Of a DNA stretch of 64,000 nucleotides, positions 1 through 6,413 are shown in pieces (positions within the stretch are counted from its first letter, which is position 1; the number at the start of each line of letters is the position of its first letter). This DNA comes from Ramlibacter sp. (GTDB lineage Bacteria > Pseudomonadota > Gammaproteobacteria > Burkholderiales > Burkholderiaceae_C): assembly GCA_019635435.1 (NCBI GenBank), contig JAHBZM010000001.1, positions 2,666,001 to 2,730,000 of the forward strand, given 5' to 3'. The notes under the pieces are model-generated. The model made no database searches. It had not been told where the DNA came from and saw only the letters and a list, made by a program, of their open reading frames with translations. A program made the translations under genes and the position numbers.

Positions 1-1
1 G

Positions 2-544
2 GGCGCGGTGGGCAGTGCTTTTGGCGCACTGGCCAAGGCCCGCGGCTGCCGCGCCGTGGGCATCGCGGGCGGGCCCGACAAGTGCAAGTACGCGGTGGAC
101 GAACTGGGCTTTGATGTCTGCATCGACTACAAGCTGCACAAGGACGCGGCCTCGCTGTCCAAGGCGCTCAAGGAAGCCTGCCCCGACGGCATTGACGGCT
201 ATTTTGAAAACGTGGGCGGCATGATCCTGGACGCCGTGCTGACCCGCATGAACGCCTTCGGCAAGATCGCCCTGTGCGGCATGATCGCCGGCTACGACGG
301 CCAGCCGCTGCCCATGGCCTACCCGCAACTGATCCTGACCAACCGCCTGAAGATCCAGGGCTTCATCGTGAGCGAGCACATGGAAGTGTGGCCGGAAGCG
401 CTGAAGGAACTCGGCATGCTGGTTGGCACCGGCAAGCTGCGTCCGCGCGAGTCGGTGGCCGAGGGCCTGGCCGCTGCGCCCGAGGCCTTCCTGGGCTTGC
501 TCAAGGGCAAGAACTTTGGCAAGCAGGTCGTCAAGCTGATCTGA
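2..544 (+). CDS. NADP-dependent MDR oxidoreductase, C-terminal part
   Basis: The reading frame is open from the left window edge, so the start lies outside. The visible 180 residues begin in the nucleotide-binding loop (GAVGSAFG), followed by the CurA/leukotriene-B4-12-hydroxydehydrogenase-like segments FENVGG and ALCGMI, and end in NFGKQVVKLI, a normal C-terminus for zinc-independent medium-chain dehydrogenases/reductases. Such enzymes reduce enones and quinones with NADPH in the cytoplasm. The substrate cannot be inferred. The same-strand neighbour aidB is 458 bp away behind structured intergenic DNA, so it need not be co-transcribed. Confidence 0.88.
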   Translation, partial: GAVGSAFGALAKARGCRAVGIAGGPDKCKYAVDELGFDVCIDYKLHKDAASLSKALKEACPDGIDGYFENVGGMILDAVLTRMNAFGKIALCGMIAGYDGQPLPMAYPQLILTNRLKIQGFIVSEHMEVWPEALKELGMLVGTGKLRPRESVAEGLAAAPEAFLGLLKGKNFGKQVVKLI

Positions 545-581
545 GACTCGCGGCGTTGACTGGTGGACATGGCTGTGCGGC

Positions 582-688
582 AAAGGCGTGTGCGGATACC
601 CGGCAACGCTTCACTGAAGCGGTCGCCTGCGGCGACTGCCCTGCTCGGCGCTTCAGAGGCGCGCTGCCGGGCATGCGCACACGCCTTT
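582..688. repeat. Long imperfect inverted repeat (40-bp arms)
   Basis: Arms 582-621 and 649-688 are reverse complements with only a few mismatches (left arm begins aaaggcgtgtgcgg, right arm ends gcgcacacgccttt). The 27-bp spacer itself holds a perfect small dyad, GTCGCC-TGC-GGCGAC, at 622-636. There is no T-run, so it is not an obvious intrinsic terminator for the oxidoreductase, though the RNA would fold strongly. Confidence 0.8.
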
Positions 689-733
689 GCTGAAACAGGG
701 TTGGCGTGCCCACAATTGACGAGCCACTTCTTC

Positions 734-972
734 GCTTCGCAGCGGGCATTGGGCTGCGGGGGCGATCTCTGGGGCGGCGAGAAGCGCAGGCGCAGGGTCG
801 GCGGGCAAAGCCTGCTTCGTCATCTGACTCACCGCAGCTGTCTGAGCGCAGCGCGCAAAGCGCGCGTAGCGAGTTCTGCGGTGCGACCCTGCGGTGAGCA
901 TCGCAGCGCAGTTGGCGCAACGCGCCAACCGCCCCAGTGTGAGCCCCCGCAGCTCAATGCCCGCTGCGAAGC
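734..972. repeat. Nested inverted-repeat block upstream of aidB
   Basis: Outer arms 734-777 and 929-972 (44 bp each) are near-perfect reverse complements. Further dyads are nested inside: 791-800 with 884-893 (cgcagggtcg/cgaccctgcg), 828-837 with 889-898 (ctcaccgcag/ctgcggtgag), 851-856 with 860-865, and a perfect hairpin 911-918/922-929 (gttggcgc/gcgccaac). I see no gene in 545-1002. The outer right arm ends 30 bp before the aidB start codon, so the block forms most of its 5' leader or promoter region. Confidence 0.8.
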
Positions 973-1002
973 AGCAACCGCAAACCACCAAGGAGACAAG
1001 AA

Positions 1003-2661
1003 ATGGACCTGACCCACGAAGTCTTCAACCAGCCCAACCCGCTGGTCAACTACAACCTCTTTGACGGCAACCAGCCGCTCAAGGCCGCACTCAAGTTCAA
1101 CGCACCGCAGCTGGACACTTCAGCGCTGCATACCCTCGGCGCCATCCTGGGCAGCGAGGCCATGCAGACGCACGCACGGCTGGCCAATATCCACCATCCT
1201 GAACTGCACACCCACGACCGCTTTGGCCACCGGGTAGACCAGGTGGAGTTTCACCCGAGCTACCACGCGCTGATGCAGGCCGCCACGGGCGCCGGCCTGC
1301 ACGGCACGCCGTGGCTGGGAGAGGGTGAGGGCAGGGGCGCCTCGCCGCATGTGCAGCGCGCCGCCGGCTTCATGCTGTTCACCGAGCTGGAGCCGTCCAT
1401 CCTGTGCCCCATCTCCATGACCTACGCGGTCACGCCGGCGCTGCGCAGCAATGCCGCGGTCTACCGCGACTGGGGCCCCGGCCTGGCCGCCCGAGCCTAC
1501 GACCCCGCGCTCAAGCTCTGGCGCGACAAGGCCGGCCTGACCATGGGCATGGGCATGACCGAGAAGCAGGGCGGCTCCGACGTGCGGGCCAACACCACGC
1601 GCGCCGAGGCGGCGGGCACCGACGACTGGGGCCAGCGCTTCAGCGTCACGGGCCACAAGTGGTTCTTTTCGGCGCCCATGTGCGACGCTTTTTTGATCCT
1701 TGCGCAGACCGCCAGCGGCCTGAGCTGCCTGTTTTTGCCGCGCGTGTTGCCCGACGGCCGCCTCAACGCCATCCGCATCCAGCGCCTCAAGGACAAGCTG
1801 GGCAACAAGGCCAACGCCAGCTCCGAGGTGGAGTTCCACGGCGCCAGCGCCTGGCTGGTGGGCGACGAGGGGCGCGGCGTTCCACAGATTCTGGAGATGG
1901 GCACCATGACGCGGCTGGACTGCGCCCTGGGCACCAGCGGCCTGATGCGCCAGGCGCTGGGCATTGCCCTGAACCACACCAGCCAGCGCCAGGCCTTTGG
2001 CAAGCGGCTGATCGACCAGCCCCTGATGCGCAATGTGCTGGCCGATCTCGCGCTCGAATCCGAAGCTGCCACGGCACTGGCCATCCGGCTGGCGCGGGCC
2101 TTTGACCGGCCCGGCGACGCGCATGAAAAAGTCATGGCCCGGCTGCTCACGCCCGTGGCCAAGTTCTGGATCTGCAAGCGCGGCAGCCACTTCGCGCAGG
2201 AGGCCATGGAATGCCTGGGTGGCAACGGCTATGTGGAGGAGGGCGGCGAAGGCATCATGGCCCGCATCTACCGCGAAATGCCGCTCAACTCCATCTGGGA
2301 AGGTGCCGGCAACATCATGGCCATCGACCTGCTGCGCGCCTTGCGCAAGGCCGACGCCGCCGCCGCGCTGGCGCATGAGCTGGCCCCGGCCAAAGGCGCC
2401 CACCCCGCGCTAGACCGGCTGGCCGCCGCGCTGCCCACGCGTGTCGAGGACATGGCGAGCGAGCTTGAAGCGCGCCGCCTCGCGCAGGACGTGGCGCTGG
2501 CCGTGCAGGCCGCGCTGCTGTGCCAGACCGCGCCGGCCGCCGTCTTCAGCGCCTTCTGCGACTCGCGCCTGGGCGGCAACTGGGGCCAGGCCTTTGGCAC
2601 GCTGGGCGCCAACACCGACTTCGACACCCTGCTGGCCCGCGCCCAGCCCCGCCAGGTCTGA
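1003..2661 (+). CDS. aidB: AidB-like acyl-CoA dehydrogenase family protein
   Basis: This 552-residue flavoprotein is close in length and N-terminal pattern (VFNQPNPLVNYNLF, HPSYHALM) to AidB of the adaptive response to alkylation. The acyl-CoA dehydrogenase core is present (MGMTEKQGGSDVR around 180-192, GHKWFFSA, CLGGNGYVEE, and the C-terminal EGAGNIMAIDLLRAL). AidB binds FAD and DNA in E. coli and is induced by alkylating agents; its chemistry is debated. The start is supported by AAGGAGA seven bases upstream. It is first in a five-gene run that ends with an O6-alkylguanine methyltransferase, which fits an alkylation-stress role. Confidence 0.9.
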   Translation: MDLTHEVFNQPNPLVNYNLFDGNQPLKAALKFNAPQLDTSALHTLGAILGSEAMQTHARLANIHHPELHTHDRFGHRVDQVEFHPSYHALMQAATGAGLHGTPWLGEGEGRGASPHVQRAAGFMLFTELEPSILCPISMTYAVTPALRSNAAVYRDWGPGLAARAYDPALKLWRDKAGLTMGMGMTEKQGGSDVRANTTRAEAAGTDDWGQRFSVTGHKWFFSAPMCDAFLILAQTASGLSCLFLPRVLPDGRLNAIRIQRLKDKLGNKANASSEVEFHGASAWLVGDEGRGVPQILEMGTMTRLDCALGTSGLMRQALGIALNHTSQRQAFGKRLIDQPLMRNVLADLALESEAATALAIRLARAFDRPGDAHEKVMARLLTPVAKFWICKRGSHFAQEAMECLGGNGYVEEGGEGIMARIYREMPLNSIWEGAGNIMAIDLLRALRKADAAAALAHELAPAKGAHPALDRLAAALPTRVEDMASELEARRLAQDVALAVQAALLCQTAPAAVFSAFCDSRLGGNWGQAFGTLGANTDFDTLLARAQPRQV

Positions 2662-2708
2662 GCCGCGCCACCCGCCCAACACATCACACACAAACCTGGA
2701 GACACCGC

Positions 2709-3671
2709 ATGGCCGACCTGATTTTTCACCATTACGACACCTCGCCTTTTTCAGAGAAGGTGCGCCTGATCTTTGGCGCCAAGAAACTCGCCTGGAAGGC
2801 CGTGGACGTGCCCCGCATCAGCCCCAAGCCCGATGTGGTCGCGCTCACTGGCGGCTACCGCAAGACGCCTTTCCTGCAGGTGGGTTCCGACATTTACTGC
2901 GACACCGCCCTGATCTGCGAGGTGCTGGAGCACGTGCAGCCCGAGCCCGCGCTGTTCCCGGCCGGACTTAAAGGGGTGTCCCGGCTGATCGCCCAATGGG
3001 CCGACGAAAAGCTCTTCTGGGCCGCCATGGCCTACAACTTCTCGCCGCGCGGCACGGCCCAGATGTTTGGCGGCAGCCCCGATGCGCCCATCGAAAAATG
3101 GGGCGGCATGGCCAAGGCCTTTGGTGAAGACCGCGCCAAAATGCGCCTGGGCATGCCCCGCATGCCGCTGGGTGACGCCACCTCGGCCTACAAGGGCTAC
3201 CTGCGCCGCCTGGCCCACATGGTGGACGACCAGCCCTACCTGCTGGGCAACGCGCCCTGCGTGGCCGACTTTGCGGCCTACCACCCGCTGTGGTTCACGC
3301 GCACGCAAACCTCCTGCATGGCGGGCATCCTGGACGCCACCCCCTCGGTGCTGGCCTGGATGGACCGCATGGCCGCCATCGGCCACGGCAGCTCCAGCCC
3401 CATGACCGCGGCCGACGCGATTGCCGTGGCCGCGGCGAACCCCGCGCCGGCCAACCTGCTGCACGGCCACAGCTTCCAGGACGACCACGGCATTCCACTG
3501 GGAAGCCAGGTGGCCATCACGGCCGAGAGCTTTGGCCCCGAGGCCACCGAAGGCGAACTGGTGGCCGCCACCCGCACGCACTACACGCTGCGCCGCACCG
3601 ACGAGCGTGCCGGCACCGTGCACGTGCACTTTCCCCGCATTGGCTACATCATGAAAAAGGCAGAGGCATGA
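2709..3671 (+). CDS. Glutathione S-transferase family protein
   Basis: A 320-residue protein with an N-terminal thioredoxin-fold GST domain (TSPFSEKVRLIFGAKKL at about 12-28, then GYRKTPFLQVGSDIYCDTA as the glutathione-binding cis-Pro and Asp/Ser region) and an all-helical C-terminal domain (ADEKLFWAAMAY; the N-cap motif ADFAAYHPLWF). About 100 residues extend beyond an ordinary 200-220-residue GST. ATG 2709 follows tggagacaccgc, a usable ribosome site, and begins at the canonical GST N-terminus. The stop overlaps the next gene by ATGA, so they are translationally coupled. Conjugation of electrophiles to glutathione is inferred from family; the substrate is unknown. Confidence 0.88.
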   Translation: MADLIFHHYDTSPFSEKVRLIFGAKKLAWKAVDVPRISPKPDVVALTGGYRKTPFLQVGSDIYCDTALICEVLEHVQPEPALFPAGLKGVSRLIAQWADEKLFWAAMAYNFSPRGTAQMFGGSPDAPIEKWGGMAKAFGEDRAKMRLGMPRMPLGDATSAYKGYLRRLAHMVDDQPYLLGNAPCVADFAAYHPLWFTRTQTSCMAGILDATPSVLAWMDRMAAIGHGSSSPMTAADAIAVAAANPAPANLLHGHSFQDDHGIPLGSQVAITAESFGPEATEGELVAATRTHYTLRRTDERAGTVHVHFPRIGYIMKKAEA

Positions 3672-4573
3672 TCCAGGACTTCAAAGGCAAGACCGCCGTT
3701 CTCACCGGCGCAGGCTCGGGCTTCGGGCTCGAATGTGCGCGCATTGGCGCCCGGCTGGGCATGAACCTGGTGCTGGTCGATGTTCAGCAGGACGCACTGG
3801 ACAAGGCCGCCGCCGAAATGCAGGCCGCCGGCGCCCAGGTGCTGGCCCGCAAGGTGGACGTGGCCAAGGCCGGCCCGATGGAGGCCCTGGCCGCCGCCGT
3901 GAAAGAGCGCTTTGGCGCACCGCACTTCGTCTTCAACAACGCCGGCGTGGGCTCGGGCGGCCTGATCTGGGAAAACTCCGTGGCCGACTGGGAATGGGTG
4001 CTGGGCGTCAACGTCTGGGGCGTGGTGCACGGCGTGCGCCTGTTCACGCCCATGATGCTCGAGGCCGCGGCGCAAGACCCGGCCTACCGCGGCCACATCG
4101 TCAACACCGCCAGCATGGCCGGCCTGCTCAACCCGCCCAACATGGGGGTGTACAACGTGAGCAAGCACGCCGTGGTCAGCCTCACCGAAACGCTGTACCA
4201 GGACCTGAGCCTGGTGACCGACCAGGTCGGCGCCAGCGTGCTGTGCCCCTTCTTTGTGGCCACCGGCATCAGCCAGAGCCACCGCAACCGCCCCGGCGAA
4301 CTCAAGGCCGACAAGCCGACAAAGAGCCAGCTCATCGGCCAGGCCATGAGCGACAAGGCCGTGGGCTCGGGCAAGATCACCGCGGCGGATGTGGCGCAAA
4401 AGGTGTTTGACGCCATCGCCGCCAACCAGTTCTACATCTACAGCCACCCCAAGGCCATCAACTCGGTGCAGACGCGGCTGGAAGACATCCTGCAGGCGCG
4501 CAACCCCACCGACCCGTTTGTCGACAAGCCCGAGATCGGCGCCGGGCTCAAGGCCGCGCTGCGCGCCGCCTGA
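3668..4573 (+). CDS. SDR family oxidoreductase
   Basis: A 301-residue classical short-chain dehydrogenase/reductase: TGAGSGFG cofactor loop (17-24), NNAGVGSGG, catalytic Ser in NTASMAGLL and the YNVSK catalytic Tyr/Lys pair. The long C-terminal part after the catalytic site (SQSHRNRPGELKAD onwards) resembles SDRs annotated as acting on bulky or lipid substrates. It starts at the ATG that overlaps the GST stop by four bases. It presumably reduces or oxidises a carbonyl/alcohol with NAD(P)(H); the operon suggests detoxification of reactive aldehydes or ketones, which is inference. Confidence 0.9.
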   Translation: MIQDFKGKTAVLTGAGSGFGLECARIGARLGMNLVLVDVQQDALDKAAAEMQAAGAQVLARKVDVAKAGPMEALAAAVKERFGAPHFVFNNAGVGSGGLIWENSVADWEWVLGVNVWGVVHGVRLFTPMMLEAAAQDPAYRGHIVNTASMAGLLNPPNMGVYNVSKHAVVSLTETLYQDLSLVTDQVGASVLCPFFVATGISQSHRNRPGELKADKPTKSQLIGQAMSDKAVGSGKITAADVAQKVFDAIAANQFYIYSHPKAINSVQTRLEDILQARNPTDPFVDKPEIGAGLKAALRAA

Positions 4574-4605
4574 GACACGTTGATACAGACCTCAAGGAGA
4601 ACCCC

Positions 4606-4902
4606 ATGATCCTCGTGACCGGCAGCGCGGTAGCCCGCGCCGACCAGCTTGAAGCAGCGCTGGCGCTGAGCCTGGAGCATGTCCACCGCTCGCGCGCCGA
4701 ACCGGGCTGCCTTTCGCACGCCGTGCACATCGACGCCGAGAACCCGCGGCGCCTGGTGTTTGTGGAGGAGTGGGCCAGCATGGACGCGCTCCAGGCCCAC
4801 TTTGCGGTGCCGGCCTCGCGCCAGTTCGGCAAGGTCCTGGCCGGGCTGTCGGAGGGCGCGCCCACGCTGAACCTCTACGAGGCCCAGCCCCTGCCGCGCT
4901 GA
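4606..4902 (+). CDS. Antibiotic biosynthesis monooxygenase (ABM) domain protein
   Basis: 98 residues, the typical single-domain ABM/YgiN size. Recognisable features are the beta strand MILVTGSAVA, ALSLEHVHRSRAEPGCLSH and RLVFVEEWASMDALQAHF, which match the dimeric alpha+beta barrel fold of cofactor-free monooxygenases. AAGGAGAACCCC precedes the ATG. Family members oxidise quinols or polyketides or degrade haem; no specific substrate is indicated. The stop overlaps the next start as TGATG, so it is coupled to the alkyltransferase. Confidence 0.82.
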   Translation: MILVTGSAVARADQLEAALALSLEHVHRSRAEPGCLSHAVHIDAENPRRLVFVEEWASMDALQAHFAVPASRQFGKVLAGLSEGAPTLNLYEAQPLPR

Positions 4903-5453
4903 TGGACGGTTTCACGCTGTTCGAGACGCCGATTGGCCGCTGCGGCCTGGCCTGGCGGGGCGACGGCGTGATCACCGCGGTGCAATTGCCCGAACCCGAC
5001 GATGCACGCACCGCGGCCCGTCTGCTGCGCGCCGCACCAGAAGGCACCGTGCAGGCCGAGCCGCCGGCCTGGGTCGCCCGGGCGATGGTCCGCATCGTGG
5101 CCGCGTTGAACGGGGCGCCTGACGACCTGAGCGACCTGCCACTGGACATGACCGGCGTGCCGCCGTTCCACCAGCGCGTGTACGCCATCGCGCGCGCCAT
5201 CCCGCCCGGCCGCACCATGACCTATGGCGAGGTCGCCGCCGCCTTGAACGAACCCGGCGCCGCGCGTGCCGTGGGCCAGGCGCTGGGCCACAACCCGTTT
5301 GCGCCCGTCGTGCCCTGCCACCGTGTGCTGGCCGCGGGCAGCCGCGGGGGCGGCTTCTCGGCCAGTGGCGGCGTGGACACCAAACTCAGAATGCTGCTGG
5401 CCGAGCGCGCGCGCTTTGGCAACGAGCCCGGCCTGTTCGACGCAGCGCCCTGA
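4902..5453 (+). CDS. ogt: Methylated-DNA--protein-cysteine S-methyltransferase
   Basis: A 183-residue suicide DNA-repair protein that transfers alkyl groups from O6-alkylguanine to its own cysteine. The active site PCHRV lies at about 144-148, preceded by the DNA-binding helix GRTMTYGEVAAALNEPGAARAVGQALGHNP (cut here by residue choice: the arginine finger and helix-turn-helix are intact) and followed by GGFSASGGVDTK. There is no Ada regulatory domain, so this is the Ogt type. It begins in the TGATG overlap with the ABM gene and is last in the operon. With aidB at the head, this supports a shared alkylation-damage function. Confidence 0.92.
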   Translation: MDGFTLFETPIGRCGLAWRGDGVITAVQLPEPDDARTAARLLRAAPEGTVQAEPPAWVARAMVRIVAALNGAPDDLSDLPLDMTGVPPFHQRVYAIARAIPPGRTMTYGEVAAALNEPGAARAVGQALGHNPFAPVVPCHRVLAAGSRGGGFSASGGVDTKLRMLLAERARFGNEPGLFDAAP

Positions 5454-5474
5454 CACCTCGGTTTCCGGGCTGGT

Positions 5475-5543
5475 TTCAAGCCAAAAGTGGCTGGAGTCCA
5501 GGCGGGGCGGCCACTGCGTGCTATCAATTCAGGAGTAAAGCAG
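5475..5543 (+). repeat. Dispersed repeat family A, copy 1
   Basis: A roughly 65-bp element with the core ggctggagtccaggcgggg followed by cggccac and a GCTA(N~10)TA terminus (tgctatcaattcaggagtaaa). It lies between convergent ogt and the DUF1223 gene. Further copies are at 21689-21752, 28698-28766, 39681-39743 and 57230-57298. Confidence 0.8.
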
Positions 5544-5546
5544 GCT

Positions 5547-6278
5547 TCAGCTGCTGCACTGCAGGCTCAGCGCCTGCAGCGTTTTGCCCGTGGCGGGTTC
5601 AAACACCACGAGGTTGACCTGCCGCGGATGGGCCGCGTCACCCGCCACCGTGCGCAGCGTCAGCTTGGACGGGCCCTTGTAGTCCCCGGCCGGCACATAC
5701 TGGCGCACCACAAAGTCGTGCTGCAGCAGTTCGCCGGCGTTTTCACCCGCCTTGACCTTGCTGCTGTGGCCGTTCTCGGTCACCGTCCAGTAGGCGCCCC
5801 AGCCGCCCACGCCTTCGGCCGGCGTCACCGTGGCCTCAAAGGCGTCGGGCCCGCTGCGCGCGAGGCTGATGCTGGCGCGCGCCGGCCCGCCTGCGGCGGT
5901 CGCGCGGTCGTAGTCATGCCAGTCCTGGCCATTGCGCACCAGCTGCGGGGTGTAGATGCTGTTCTGGCGGTTGAGGGCCGCAATCGCGCGCTGGCGCGTG
6001 GTGTAGGCCGGCGAGGCAAAGCGGTCCACCCAGCCGATGTAGTCCCAGTAGCCCACATGAAAGGCCTGCACCACCGCCTTGCCCTGCGCGGCCACGGGTT
6101 TGAGCGTGGACAGCCAGCGGTCCGCCGGCGGGCAGGAACTGCAGCCTTCGGAGGTGTAGAGCTCGATGACGGGCGTGAGCGTGGCCGCCGAGCGGGCCTC
6201 GCAGGTGGCGGCGGTGGCGGTGCTGACGGCAGCGGCCATCAGGGTGCTGGCCAGCAGGAGGGAGGAGGGTGTGCGCAT
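5547..6278 (-). CDS. DUF1223 family exported thioredoxin-like protein
   Basis: 243 residues beginning with a Sec signal peptide (MRTPSSLLLASTLMAAAVSTATA, shown as charged start, hydrophobic core and AXA site near 23). The mature part has ELYTSEGCSSCPPADRW, the CxxC-type motif of DUF1223 proteins, which have a thioredoxin-like fold; function is not established. ATG 6278 is chosen over an upstream in-frame ATG at 6308 because AAGGAGCCACC sits directly in front of it and it starts the signal peptide. It is divergent from tex. Confidence 0.88.
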   Translation of the reverse strand: MRTPSSLLLASTLMAAAVSTATAATCEARSAATLTPVIELYTSEGCSSCPPADRWLSTLKPVAAQGKAVVQAFHVGYWDYIGWVDRFASPAYTTRQRAIAALNRQNSIYTPQLVRNGQDWHDYDRATAAGGPARASISLARSGPDAFEATVTPAEGVGGWGAYWTVTENGHSSKVKAGENAGELLQHDFVVRQYVPAGDYKGPSKLTLRTVAGDAAHPRQVNLVVFEPATGKTLQALSLQCSS

Positions 6279-6413
6279 GGTGGCTCCTTCAAGGGAATGC
6301 TCGAACACCGGTAGGTCGCGGGGCAGTGCCGGACCTTACAGAGGCGCAGAGGTGCCTGTGGCAAACTGCCGCCTCTTTTCCCCGTGACCGCAGAGAGCCG
6401 AGAATTTTTCAGA

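Noticed and set aside
582..972. Possible CRISPR array or insertion sequence remnant
   Set aside because: The repeats are inverted and nested, not direct with regular spacers, and there is no transposase or flanking duplication that I can see.
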